A DNA stretch of 64,000 nucleotides from Phragmites australis. Its lineage: Eukaryota > Streptophyta > Magnoliopsida > Poales > Poaceae. Position 1 is the stretch's first letter. Every line of letters begins with the position of its first letter. Location of the stretch: NCBI RefSeq assembly GCF_958298935.1, contig NC_084921.1, positions 40,705,001 through 40,769,000 on the forward strand. The letters run 5' to 3'. Positions 52,001-63,909 of this stretch are shown here, piece by piece. The notes under the pieces were generated by a model. That model was given only the letters and a program-made list of their open reading frames with translations. It had not been told where the DNA came from and made no database searches. The position numbers and the translations under genes were made by a program.

Positions 52001-55000
52001 GGTACATGTGTTCACAGGAATTTGCTTCCTGGAATAAGTGTTCCTCCCCAAGTCTCTTGCAATACAATAACCTTCCTCAAAGTGATTTTGGCTTATGAGG
52101 CCCCAAGTAGTGTTTAATCTGTTCCTTCAACCCCTTTACAAAACATCTTATATAGTAGTCTTCCTAGAGTGTTGGGAGTTGTCTATGCATACCAGCCATC
52201 AACTCTTCAAATATGTCTATGTATGCAACCACATTACTACCTAGATAAGTAAGTGAAACATTTCCACTACATCGTAGACACCATAGTCAGAGAACCCATT
52301 CCCGACCATGACGCAAAATTGAGACCACCCCAACTGTCTAGAAGATACCCTCAGTCCAGACCACCAATATTCAGCTCTTCTCACACAGTATAAAGTAGCC
52401 ATAGTAACCCACATCTCTGGTGGTACCAATGCCAAATAAAAGTACTTTTCGCCATGCCTGACCCACCCACTTGGGTTATCACCATTGAAAGAGAGAAGTT
52501 CGAGTTTAGGCCTTGAAATAGAGAGACTAAATGTATTATCCATGTTCTTAGAGCCCCATCTGTCCTGAGTGAAACCAGATCTTATCCTATGAGTTTCAGT
52601 TGATCTAGCATGTGGTGTAACACCATAAATTTTAATTTTTTCAATAGTTTAAAATTTTGTTAGAAATTTAATAGGTGTTGCAATTTTGTTCTCTAGAAAA
52701 AATTAATTTCTAAATTTAAATTGACATAGGTTATATAAGTTTGTTGCATTCACGCCATTGTAAGTGCAATAGGGTTTTTATGAATGGAAAAAAGTTTGCA
52801 AAAATTCTCTAGGTGTCACTTGTTCAAACCCTCTTTTGAAATTTGTTTAAAATATAATTTAGAAAATGTTTGCAAATAGAAAATCTCTTCTTGGGCCAAT
52901 TTCCTCCTCCCCGGCCCAACCCGCCTCATCCCCCTCTCTCTTCTTTCTTCCCCGAGCGGCCTGCACCCCTCTCTCCACGCCGGCCCGTTAAGGCCGAGCC
53001 GGCCTGCCTCTTGCCCAATTTGGCCCCCTCCTGCTTTCTTCCACCGCCAAGTGGGCCCAGCCTGAGCCGAGCCACTCCGCCCGAGCCGTCCGCACCCGAG
53101 CCCCGGCTCCCCTTCCTCTTCCTCTTGCCGCCCGACCCCGACGTCCCAAATCCCCGCGCCTGTTTAAATCCGAGCCTCCCCACGCCTTAACTCTCCAATT
53201 AACTCGCATGGCCGTGATCCTCGCTCCTCATTCCCTCCTCCCCGAACGTTTCCCCCATCTATTGCCCTCTATTCCACCGGAAACCGAAGTTTTTATGGAT
53301 TTTATCCCGCCAGTCAAATCTACCAAATTCGACCCCTCCTCTCCCTCTCTCGCGCATATATGCTACCCACCGTCTCTCTTGCGAGGTTCAGCACCCAAAG
53401 CCCCCATTTCCCCACTTTTTCGCGCACGAATTTGACCCCGACGCCGTCACCTCCATTGTTGCCAGTAAGAAGCTCGCCACCGCCGATATTCTCCCTGGCC
53501 GAACCGTAATTGACCTCGTTCTTTGTTCCTATGGTGTTGCAGAACCTCGAACATCATTTCCCGACGCTTCTTGGAGCTCCTTCCGCCGCCGAACGCCGTC
53601 CTCGCCATGACTGAGCCCCCCCGCCCCTTCTTCTCCATCGCCGGCCGCCTCCAGAGTTCCTCTGCCACCGTGAAACCCACTTTGAGACTCCCCTCCCCCT
53701 CCTCTCTCTTTTGTGCCAAACGCCGACGAGATCCGTGGCCGGATGTGCGTTTTCGCACATCTCCGGCGAAGCTCTGGCCGCCGCCTTCCCCGTCCCGCAC
53801 CGCCATCCACCGCCCCTTTTAAATCCTAGCCATCCGATCCTAATCTGACGGCTCAGATTAGACCGGCGCTTACCCCTTGGCCTCGGTCCATCGTGGATCC
53901 GTGGACCGGCCTTAAGGCCGTGGTCCACGGGGTCCGTAAACCTTTTCCTTGTGTTTTCCAATAGAAGAATAATTTAGATAATGTTTTATTACGCCAGAAA
54001 TTCATTATTCAGTATAAAATCAATTCGTCTTATTCTCAGAAATAAACTAAAATTTGCAGTTTAGACCATAGAACTTCAAAAGCTCAATACTTTTTGCTCG
54101 TAGCTCCGATTTGGGCGATTTTTGCGCCCAAATGTTCGTAGCATTATGTAGAATATTTTAATAGTGTTTTTAATCTAGATTTAGCACTGTTTAGTTTACT
54201 GTTCTTAGAGTTTGCTATTGTGTGCTTTTCCAGTATATTGTTTAGGAGCTGAGCAGTCCGGTAATCTCCAAGACCAAGCTTTTAAGGATTTTGAGCAACC
54301 CTACATCGAAGGTAAGTGTCCTTGAGCATTTCACCCCTATTTTAGGATCCATGCATAGATGTTTATCCTTCAAATGCATGCTTGTCTAAATTGAAATCCT
54401 ATGTTAAGGTTTACTAGTTTTTGAATGACTATTCCTTGTCACCGTTGTTAAGTCATGATATAAAATGGGTAGAGTATGCTAGTGCAGTCGTGGTTGGGAA
54501 AAATGATAATATTGACTAATGATTATGCAACAAGAATTAGGAAGGGTAATTTTGTAGCAACATGGTATAGGGATCCCCACAAAATGGTTGTTTGATGATG
54601 GTGCAGGAATGCACTTGCCGGTAGTGCACAGTTGGTTGTGATTATTCCTATGTGGGGTCCTAAGGACCGGTTGTTGAACATATAACCAAGTTATTTCCGC
54701 ACAACCATGAGGCCTATATGGGTACGGCTTGGCCAACTAATTAGCCACCCCTCTGATTCTGTGGGTATCGTTGGACGGTTAAGTGGCACAAGAGGGGGCT
54801 TCTGCAATGATGTAATCGTCTGTTAGCAGTGAAACCTCAGTGGGTGCCTGCAGATTAGTGGGAGCTTTGTAAAGGCCTTGTAGTGAGACCCCGACTCCAC
54901 ACCCCGGAAGTGTGAAGCAACATGGGAACCACGACTCGTGGGGAAAGCTATGCAGACTCTGCAGAGTATCAAACTGGTCGATCAGCCGTGCTCACGGACA

Positions 55001-56701
55001 AGAGCGGACTTGGACTTCTTCAGGATTAGTTGGGATCAAGGTTGGTATGGTTGGCCGGGTAGCCGAGTAATGGAATTACCTAGTGAGTCTTGGTAGTCGG
55101 ATGGAATCCGATGAGTCAATTCTTTTGTCATAGTTGTGTCTTCACTTAGTAAATAGGACGCCTGATGATGAGGTCATAGGCTATAGTTGCTTAGTGCAGT
55201 TAACCTGTGTCTATCCTTTCCTTGATTTGACCCCCATAGCATGTTTTTCCTACACTTGCGGAGTACATTTTTTTTACTCACACCCGTTGCCCCCTTCTTT
55301 TTCCTCTTTTGCTGATCAGAAGCCGTCAATGAAGCTATTACTTTCGAAGAGGACGACTTCGATCCGGAGTTCTTGTTCTAGGCTGGAGTGCCCCCAGTTG
55401 ACGCCTGTGGAAGAACGGGAGCCCCGCTGGCGCTGAAGATCTCTTTAGTTTTTCGATGTGTTTCCTTTAGACCCTTGGGTCCTTTTGTAATAAGTTAAAT
55501 AACGTTGTAATAATGGTATTGTGATGATACACTGATGATGTAGCACATATATGAAAACTTGATCCTGGCATATATGTGTTGTGCCCAGTTTTGTTCCTTT
55601 AAAACTAGGTGTTACATATGGTGGTACATAAACAGAAGAGTGACTGAATCTAGCTCCTGACATATTGTGCATAATCAGTGATTTCCATCTCAGGGGCAAA
55701 GGTGTTGTGTTTGGAGGGTAATTCAGTGTAGACAACCCCAAGGGGTGCAGAAGGATGGTGATTAGTACAGAGGTTGCTATCACTAGAGTGTTTCCCATCT
55801 TTGTCCACCTAGAAGGGTCTCTCTAATTCCCTATCATCTTGACCACCTAACCCCTTAACCACTGCTGAAACTGCAATTCTGGATAAACCTTGTTCAATAG
55901 AAGGTGCCTAATCTATCCCTCCTTTAAGATTCCCAACAATTCCCATTAGCGTGCATTGAGTTCATCTACTATTGCATAAACACTAGGTTTCCCTATACAC
56001 TACTCAAGCCGGACTTTAGATCGATTACCTCATCTTGCGTCGTCTCCACGAAGCCTAAGCTGAAGCCATCAAGATCTTCTGGGTTTGACACCCCAGCCAG
56101 CGAAGCCACCGTAGTAGCTGCCGCCATGGAATTCTTGGTGTTGCGCGTCATCTCTCCAAGTAAAGAGCGGATTGGTTCAGCCAAGGTTCCCCAGATCAGC
56201 CCACTCCGCCGGTCAACCGCCGCTAAGATTGGAGATCGAGTCAGGGATTTTACTCATGGACTATCCGTGAAACCTTCCTTTGAATCCAATCTTCCTCCAT
56301 CACCACCGCAACTCCAATCCGTCCCAGTTCGAGGGATTTTATGCCCGAACAAAGCTGAGAAACCCTCACTGGAGAATGAATTCGTCGTTGATTTGCCGAG
56401 GACCACAAGTTTTGATACCAATTTGTCACAACTCGATGGTGAATCGAGCAACAATTCAAGGATCAAGTGAGAACACAAGGAAAAATTTGGTGGAACAATA
56501 AACTTTACTGTAGTTTGTCATATATCAGTACCGATAACATTCCATATTGCTTACAATTCACGCCACTGGCCAGCTAAATATTCCTAGGCCAGATTACAAC
56601 TTAATCACGCTTACAACCATAATCGCTAGTTTAAATGAAAAGCCACAGATTTGACAGGTTTTGACAACGGTAAAACTGAAAGTAACTGAGCTTATCCAAC
56701 A
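49076..56701 (-). mobile_element. Ty3/gypsy retrotransposon (chromovirus-like), degraded, interrupted by a solo LTR
   Basis: Minus orientation. The 5' LTR is probably 56424-56701 (TGTTGG..GTGACA, 278 bp), followed by a primer-binding-site-like TTGGTATCAAAAC at about 56407-56421. Gag-like sequence starts at about 56184 (MAEPIRSLLGEMTR). It resumes past the insertion with SRPKLELLSFNGDNPSGWV (about 52500). Protease has VALVDSGSNHNYMG (51595); reverse transcriptase has [20 protein letters not shown] and MDYRQLN (about 50890); RNase H and the zinc finger include GKENKAADPLSR and CPVCQRAKGE; integrase has AYHPQSDGQSERVN (49345). Multiple stops and frameshifts make it dead. Its 3' end is joined directly to another gypsy's integrase at about 49140. 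Confidence 0.82.
52616..55616. mobile_element. 3.0-kb solo LTR inserted in the gypsy gag region
   Basis: The block begins TGTAACACC and ends GGTGTTACA, perfect inverted termini, 3001 bp. The flanking pentamers are TGTGG (52611-52615) and TATGG (55617-55621), a 4/5 match as expected for an old 5-bp target duplication. The flanks join within gag of the host element. Long LTRs of this kind occur in Tekay/Retrosat-type grass gypsy families; that name is inference. C-rich ORFs at 52870-53820 are internal LTR sequence. Confidence 0.72.
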
Positions 56702-56765
56702 TTAAGACATAAGCACACGCATAAGAAAGAAGAGTCGTCGATTCGAGCAACAAATCCGTCCGTTA

Positions 56766-57835
56766 GGCCAACTCCAACAAGCACCGTATCCGGAGCGGCA
56801 TCCACATCCACGTCGGATGCGGGTGTTGCTCGCCCCGTATCTAGCCTCCAACAGAGTCGGCTTCGACATCTACAGCGATGCGGCGACGGCCCGGAGAGGA
56901 GAGAGGAGCGGCATATTTACCGGAGGCGAGGCGAGGCCGCAACACTGTGCGAGGGCCCACTCGGTAACGGCTCGGCGCTCCCGCGAACTCGCGGAATCGG
57001 GTGGAGGGAGGGAGTGCGGCGGAGGGACGGAGGGGCGCGCCGGACTGATGGCGAGGAGTGAGACGCAGACGGCGGAGCAGCAGTAGCCTCCGCTGCTGTA
57101 CTTCCCCTCGGCGCCGCACATGCAGCTCGACGCCGGCAGAGCAGCGGCAGCCTCCGCTTCGGGCTGCCACGACATGGGTGAGGAGGAGTAGCGCTCGACG
57201 CCGGCGACACCGTGCCTGCAGAAGCTCTGTCGGCAGACCGTCGGAGGGAGGGAGGGAGGGGGCGGCGCATTGGCGGAGGGAGGGGGCGGCGTACTGGCGG
57301 AGGGAGGGGGGAGGCGCACGGCGGGCGGAGGGGGGAGGCGCATGGCGGAGGGAGGGAAGGGGCGGCGCCCTGGCGGAGGGAGGGAGGGAGGGAGGGGGCG
57401 AAGTACTGGCAGAGGGAGGGGGGAGGCGCACGGCAGGCGGAGGGAGGGAGGGAGGGGGGTGGCGCACTGGCGGAGGGAGGGGGGAGGCGCACGGCGGAGG
57501 GAGGGAAGGGGCAGTGTACTGGCGGAGGGAGGGGGCGGCATACTGGCGGAGGGAGGGGGCGGCGTGTTGAAGGAGGAAGGGAGGGAGGGGGCGGCTACCT
57601 GGCGGAGGGAGGGAGGGAGGGGGCGGCGCACGGCGGAAGGAGGTAGAGGCGCGGCTGTGTACTAGCGGAGTGAAAGGTGCGGACTGCGGAGTGAACGAAA
57701 CGGTTAGGAAAAAATAATTTAATATGGGAGAGAGAAGATAGGGAATAAATTATAGAGTATTTGTGTAATAGTGATAGTGGATACCGTAATAATGTTATAG
57801 GTTACAAAATTTTAAAGTAGCTGTTGGAGATGACC
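56766..57835. mobile_element. PIF/Harbinger-like non-autonomous element with a G-rich minisatellite
   Basis: Ends GGCCAACTCCAACA and, inverted, GGTCATCTCCAACAG; flanked by TTA on both sides (56763-56765 and 57836-57838), the PIF/Harbinger target duplication. Length 1070 bp. The interior (57235-57650) is a minisatellite of GGCGGAGGGAGGG-type units. No transposase was found. The long ORFs on both strands (up to 253 codons) result from the repeat's composition. Confidence 0.72.
57235..57650 (+). repeat. GGCGGAGGGAGGG minisatellite
   Basis: At least a dozen irregular units of roughly 25-55 bp share GCGGAGGGAGGG followed by GGCGGCG or GAGGCGCA. The plus strand has many runs of three or more G, so G-quadruplex formation is possible. 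Confidence 0.85.
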
Positions 57836-57838
57836 TTA

Positions 57839-60766
57839 ACTTGGTTTTGACTCCTTCCCCACACCGACGTCTCTATCCTCCCTCCCTCCTTCGTCCTCCT
57901 CTCTTGCTGGGTGGCGGCGAGCGTACTGCTGGGTCCGTGCGGCGGCAACGGTGGTGATGATAAACTTCGTTGGCTGGGACTCGAGCGCGAAGGGTGGCTG
58001 CGACCTGCGAGCGCTCCCATGCCGGAGGAGGCGACCAAATCATGGAGCTGAGCGTGGGGAGGCGAGACCGAGGGTGTCGGGATCAGGGTCGGCGTCAAGT
58101 TGCCCACTCACAACGTCGCGGCGGTCAACTGTGATGCCCTGCGGTCTGCGCCTCTTCCCCTTCTGTTTTGATACCCTAGAGGTGTTCGACGAAATGCTGG
58201 AACTGAATACTTGAATGGTGCACTCGTGATGAACCTCCGCTTCTGTGGCAAGGTGGTCAGCGACATGATTACTATCTAGATTGTCGGAATTGTCGTCGAT
58301 TTGGATTGCAAGTAGTAGAACCAGAGCAAGCGTGAAGCTTTGTAACAGCTGCCAAGATGAATGGCGTGCTCTACTACTGACATCTTCAGAAGAGCAGTTC
58401 GGTGGGAAAATATAGCAGGATTGCTACCTTGATTGTTGGCACCATCGTCGTTTTGTTTTGTTTCTACCCCTGTTTCACTCTTGTTAGTCTTTAGGTCATG
58501 TTGGATTGTAAAGGCAACAAGTCAGCTTTGATTCAGGTTTATCTTCTGCTGTAGTACTATGGAATGGTGGGTATTTGATCAATTGATCAGAGGCCAACCT
58601 GAAAAGAGATGGCCAGCGACAAGTGGTGTGTGAAAAAAAGTTATTCATAAGGTTGATCAAGCTCCCATCATGTTTTCTATATCTAATTGGAATTTTTCTA
58701 TGAGAAAACTGTGTTTTTACTGTTAGCTCTTGATGATTACCTGAAAAGTTCAATGAGCATCTCAGCAGTTTAGCTCAGGACTATCTCATTAAGTCATTAT
58801 CTGCAATGAGCTAATAATCAATTATTTTTCAAGACTAAAGTGTTTGAAATGTGAAGAACTACATGCTCACCAAATGAGTTTGCCTGTCGTTCTAGCCTTT
58901 TATTCATGGAGGTACTTAAGTTCTGTATTTGCAAAGCAGCAGGTCATTAGCACTGTAAGCAGTTTACTGCAAGTTTTATTTTGTTATGAAAGCCACATTG
59001 GTAGGCATTAACTTGTTTAATAAAGATGGTGTAGATTCCACGTGAGTGTACAGGGGTTTAGAGTTACACGGTGTATTAACTTTGATTCCACAAATGTGTA
59101 CATCATCAAATCTAAAGCTTTTTTTGAGATGGTCTGCCTACCCGGTGCCTTATTATGTAAAATGTACGTCTTCCTAATTTTTTTGTCCATCGCACAGGCA
59201 TTATAAGGTTGTGCTTTCACAAAATGCAAAGCTGGGGATCTGGCGGCGGTGGCCAAAATCAGCCGGCATGTTGATCTAGTGGCGGCGGAGGGGGCCGAGC
59301 TTTAGGGGAATCAGCAGCCAGAGAGGAAGCGAGGAAATAGGATGGAGAAGAATTTAGCCAAAGATGACATATGGGACTAGGGGCAGAACTATCCATAACA
59401 TTGATGATCGAGAGACCACCTCTCGTGAGTGGAATTTTATGAAATCCTAATTTATAATGGTATTTTTAACCACTCCATACTGGAGGCAAATCGTCAATTA
59501 CCCCTTATTATACATCTCAGAAGTAAATTTTTTGAAGAAATCACTCAAGTTTCTCAATTTGCTTGAACACTATTTTTTTAAGACAACTGCTTGAACTCTC
59601 TTACTCTCATAGATGACAGGCCATCTTCCGAGAGGAGGAAGGCATCCAGTTAGGATTAGGTTCTACCATATTTTGATTGCGTTTTTACCTGGTCCTGATC
59701 CTGTAATCAGGACTGGCAGCAATAATCTGACAGGCAGCAAGGATGCCTCCGCTCGCGAGGATTGAGGATTGTGTTGCGCAGGGAGAGGAGCCAAAATTAG
59801 TGAATTCTTTTGGACTACCATCTAGTATTGCTAAAAGTTGAACAGTTTTAATGCGTTTGATCATTGGAACGTGACACTGTTGGATGCCTTGACAAAGGGT
59901 CCGTTTGCAGTTGTTGTGCTACAATGTGCTGTGAAATCTAGTTAGTTAGAAGAATATTTGCCATTTTTAGTGTGGTTTTTGCTATTACAGATCTTAAAAA
60001 AGATATTTCCAACCACCAATTGCACCTACACATAGAAATAAATAAGTATTTTTGAAAAGCCACTGCAGTGACAAACGTAGCCAAATACTCCATAACAATG
60101 TGATAATGTTTGATGTTTGCTTGCTAGATGCACATTAGGTGTGCTACTAGAGATTCAAAGTATACTTAACTTTATCACATCTCCTATACTCAATCAGCAT
60201 TTCTTACAGTCGACGGAAGATCAGTAGCAATTTGAGTTCGGGAGGGTGTTTTTTGGGTCCGCTGTGCTCCCGGGGCTTAGAGGGGTGTCCGGGGCAACAT
60301 GTCAGCCCAACGATGGTGGCAGACACAAGGATGAGATGGCGACACATCAGGACGTTACTGGCCCCGAGCGGTGGAGGACAGCCGGTTAGGAAGAGTCAGA
60401 ACGGGGGCAACAGCAGGCGGTGGGCACGAATTTGACACTGCTGGAGACTAGAGGAAGCGGACGTGTGGCAGCGAGCAGAGAAATGGCGTGATAGAGATGG
60501 GCACTAAGCAAGTTGCGCTGCAGGTAGAAGAGACAACGTGAGATTGGTCTATTGTAACTACCTTCCTTTTTAGTCGTTTGTGATTTAGCAAATTCCTAAC
60601 TTTATAGTCAAACTGCTAAATTAGCGATCACCGTGTCAACATCTCAAATGGCCTACACATATTTCTCAGACGAAGCCATCTACATTTGCGATTAGGGGAA
60701 TTAACAACACACATCAAGCCCTGGACAGGCATGCGCTATATCCAAATTTTGGTGCTCAAAATTTAA
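57839..60766. other. Intergenic DNA without a recognised gene
   Basis: A GC-rich part (57850-58200) has short open frames without family similarity. The rest is AT-rich with scattered small ORFs. No domain, tRNA or terminal repeat was identified. Confidence 0.4.
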
Positions 60767-61072
60767 GGGGCTGTTTGTTCTTTTGCCCTAACAGGTCAAG
60801 TCAAAATTTGATTAGAGACTAAATCAGTGCAGTGTTAAATTTTGGTTGGTAAATAACGTTTAGTTCGAGGTTAAATTAAAATTTGGTCGGCTAAAAATTT
60901 TGAGGGACGATTTGACCGTACAAGGTTTGCCAAAAACGTTATAAAAATATTTTAGCTGGCCAAATTTTTTAAGACATGATTAAATTTTAGCTTTAAACTA
61001 AACTGATACCAAATTTTCAAAGTACAAACAAAATTTGACTTGGCTCTCTTTAACCTGTAACCAAACAGCCCC
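60767..61072. mobile_element. Tourist-like MITE abutting the WRKY stop codon
   Basis: 306 bp with ends GGGGCTGTTTG and CAAACAGCCCC. Flanked by TAA on both sides (60764-60766 and 61073-61075), a PIF/Tourist-type 3-bp duplication. AT-rich interior without coding capacity. On the minus strand it provides the last base of the WRKY stop codon and probably most of the 3' UTR. Confidence 0.88.
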
Positions 61073-61990
61073 TAATAGCCGGAGTGATGCATCCCGGCGA
61101 GGAAGAAACGGCCAGAGGCGGCGTCCTGGGTGGCGTAGTAGATGGTGCCGGGGCTCACGTGGTTGTGCACCCCCTCGTACATGGTCAGGACGTAGCTCGG
61201 GTCGTCTCTCTCTCTCTCCACCCTCTTCTTGACGTTGCAGCCCTCCGTCGAGCACCGGTAATAGTTCCTGCAATCAGTTAATTGCAAAGCTGGATCAGTC
61301 CACGTAACCGTTCCAATCCATCGTTGTTCCTTTATCATGCATCTTCACTTTTGCGTTTGAATTGTTGTGTAAATTACTAGTAGTTTTACCTCGGGTTCGG
61401 GCTGTTCTTGACGGACTTCTTGCCGTACTTCCTCCACTTGTAGCCGTCGTCAAGTACCTCATCCTCTGACCTCGTCCGGAACGCGATCCTGTCCGGTCTC
61501 CTCGCCCCCACAGCCGCCGCACCTCTGAAAATGTCCAGGTCCACGAACCGGTCGATCAAAACGTGCAACGATTCAACTGATTTAAACAGTAGTAGAAGTA
61601 CCACTGTAGCACGTCCGTATCTTCTTTTTTTTTTTTGGTATGAATCAAACTCAGGGGACATGCACAAACTCACCTGGCATGACTGCAGCCAGCGGCATCC
61701 GGCACGACCGGCATCGGCGGCGGCGCCCCGAACGTGCCAGGAACAGCAGCCGGGAGGCTTTCGTCCGACAGGCACTCGAAGACGTCAAGCTGCACCTGGC
61801 CGGGGGCCGCGCCGAAGGCGGCAGCAGGTGGGAAAGGAGTGGCGGGGCTAGCGCCGTAGTAGGTGGAGGCGGAGCCGCCGTTGCACGGGAGACGATACGC
61901 CATGGTGGGGAAGACGTCGTCGTGCGGGTGGCAGTGCGACGCTGGTGCTGCTGCTGGGGTGGCTCGGGCTCCTACCACCGCCATGCGCAT
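61072..61990 (-). CDS. Group IIc WRKY transcription factor with WRKYGKK core (WRKY50/51-like)
   Basis: Nuclear DNA-binding regulator. Three exons, 61674-61990, 61390-61524 and 61072-61267, give 648 nt and 215 residues. The WRKY domain spans exons 2-3: DGYKWRKYGKKSVKNSPNPR, then NYYRCSTEGCNVKKRVERER and VLTMYEGVHNH, with a C-X4-C ... H-X-H zinc site. The intron falls after the PNPR arginine codon start, the conserved WRKY intron site. The core is GKK, not the usual GQK, as in Arabidopsis WRKY50/51, which act in salicylate/jasmonate defence; such variants have altered W-box preference. Start: first ATG at 61990; a second in-frame ATG at 61984 has a better context. A TATA box lies 46-53 bp upstream. 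The stop TAG at 61072-61074 takes its final G from the adjacent MITE. Confidence 0.93.
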
Positions 61991-62035
61991 GCACCCGCCG
62001 GCCAACTATACAAGACCGTCCGCCGAAGCGCTGTG

Positions 62036-62043
62036 TTTTTATA
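62036..62043 (-). promoter_or_regulatory. TATA box of the WRKY gene
   Basis: TATAAAAA on the minus strand, about 46 bp before the first ATG, implying a short leader. Confidence 0.6.
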
Positions 62044-62109
62044 GCACGCCCACGCGCGATCGGCGATCGAAGGCGTCGTCGTTAGTTTTTGTGGCGTACG
62101 TGGGCGCGC

Positions 62110-62128
62110 GGGGGGGGGGGGGGGGGGG
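62110..62128 (+). repeat. G19 homopolymer in the WRKY upstream region
   Basis: Nineteen consecutive G residues, about 120 bp upstream of the WRKY start codon. Confidence 0.9.
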
Positions 62129-62720
62129 TGCGACGGCGACGTCGATGGCGCGCGGTGGGCTTCGCACCGGGCTTCCTCGGTGCACGGAGAAGCTTCGGCG
62201 CGGGCGCGGCGCGCAGGAGGGAGGCACGCACAGGCACAGCTATAGCCAGCCGCCACGTTCCGAATTGTTGATTTGTTGCCGCACGGTCCCTGCTGCTGCT
62301 TTAGCAGGACGTACGTAACGTGCGTGCGTGGCGGCGGAGGAAAGGGAGGGATTATCGGGCTGGGATGTGTCTATCCTTGTGTGAGTTGTGTGGCACGGGC
62401 GGTGTGGTGGCGGTGCAGGGCCTGCCGCGCGAGTTGGGAGTTGGGACTTGGAGGTGTATAGGTGTAGCACGTTATATCACGCTCGGAAATTGCTAATCGG
62501 TAGTACTGTATGTTTTTTTTAACAGAGATCATTTGGTTTTTATTGAAAGCCAATAAACAGATTCATAATCATATTAGAAGAAAAAGGCAAACACTAGAAA
62601 AAACATATAAAAACTGGAGATACCAGTGAACTAGAAGGCACAAACATGTTTACAACATAAAATAACATACCGCTATCATATTACACCAAGGCTAAAGGTA
62701 ACAAGTCATAAGTTGCAGAT
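62129..62720. other. WRKY upstream region
   Basis: GC-rich to about 62460, then AT-rich. It presumably carries the WRKY promoter. No TTGAC-type W-box cluster stood out by eye. Confidence 0.35.
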
Positions 62721-63260
62721 ATCATACACCGGACCAGTGCTGGGTGAGAAGCCGCTCAGCCACTCTCGGACATGAGCAGAGGTACCATCCCTCTTTAGCT
62801 TATCATCATTGCGTAGAAAGATGTTTCATTTTTGTATGAACGATATAGTAAGGATCAGAACTTCAGCAGGTTTTTTGGGAAGCTCTTCTCAATCATCATG
62901 GTGTTCCGTGTCCTCCTAAAGCCCAAGCTATACTGCAAAAAGAAAAATCCCTAAATTTTGAGAATGTTAAAAAACTTCGGAAGCTAATTTTCTCATAAAT
63001 CAACTACCAAGGTGAGAAATCCATTTCAGCCAAAGGCATATCCAGAACACTCCATATAAACTGTGTAAGAACGCAATCAAAGAAGACATAATTGACATCC
63101 TTAGGTTTACCACACAAACATCAGTGCTTATTCCCTTTTCAGCCCATCTTCCTAAGAGAGGAGTCCACTGTGAACTTATTGTGTAACATCTGTCATAAAA
63201 AAATCTTGAATTTGAGAAGTAATTTGGTTGTCCAGATCTTCTTAGCTCCATTGCTAAAGA
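62720..63260 (-). mobile_element. LINE ORF2 C-terminal remnant
   Basis: With frame changes the minus strand reads WTTKLLLKFKIFL, MLHNKFTVDSSLRKMG, CLCGKPKDVNYVFFDC and FIWSVLDMPLAEMDFS, the zf-RVT zinc-binding region near the end of plant LINE ORF2. Several stops show it is dead. Confidence 0.7.
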
Positions 63261-63657
63261 CCCCTCAAAAGTCACAAACCTATATGTGTCCTTACATGCA
63301 TACATACATCATATGACGCGGAAGTCAACTAACAACGTACAATGGTCTGTATGAAGTCGAAGCAGCCGTACTTAATACTCACAACATATGTGATGGAGTA
63401 TACACCCGCGCCTCCTGTCAACTGAGCTAAACTTGATCAATTCTTTATAGAAAGAACAAGGACAATGTAGTTGATGTCTCCCAAAGCTCTGACGTATCCT
63501 TACGGAGGGAGGAATTGAACCCGTGCCAACTAGCATATCTAATCGTGTTTCGAGCTCTATGTGTTAATAGACTTTGGGAGACTCCTCTCAAAAGTAGACT
63601 TCGGGAGATTGCTCAATAGTTTTTATCTAGAAAGCAAAAAATGCACCAAAAAACCTA

Positions 63658-63909
63658 CTCCCAAGGTCGGAAATACTTGATGTTTTAGTATGACATAGTC
63701 TCTAATATATTTATTTGACCACTATTTTTTACTAGTATATTTATAAAATGTAATATATTTATAATATTATGAAAGTATTTTGAAGACAAATATATACATA
63801 TGGTTTTAATGTCTCCAAACTAAATATTTTAAAAGTTATTGAAAAGTCAAAAATCCAAAAAAATGACCATATCATATCTCAAACATAAAGTATTTGTGAC
63901 TAGAAGGAG
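63658..63909. mobile_element. Stowaway-like MITE
   Basis: 252 bp flanked by TA (63656-63657 and 63910-63911). Ends CTCCCAAGGTCGGAAATACTT and, inverted, CTCCTTCTAGTCACAAATACTT are imperfect inverted repeats of the CTCCCTCCGTCC Stowaway type. AT-rich interior. Confidence 0.75.

Noticed and set aside
52870..53961. Proline-rich ORFs (up to 135 codons) on both strands
   Set aside because: They lie inside the 3.0-kb solo LTR and are typical of its C-rich segment.
56870..57631. 253-codon minus-strand ORF and several plus-strand ORFs over 130 codons
   Set aside because: All lie in the G-rich minisatellite of the PIF-like element; low-complexity P/S/R or G/E/R composition in every frame, no domain.
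61531..62318. Plus-strand ORFs of 106-151 codons over the WRKY gene
   Set aside because: Antisense to WRKY exon 1 and its GC-rich promoter.
63405..63530. tRNA-like motifs on the minus strand (TAGCTCAGTTG and GGTTCAATTCC)
   Set aside because: They occur in the wrong order for a tRNA (B-box-like before A-box-like), and no cloverleaf can be drawn.
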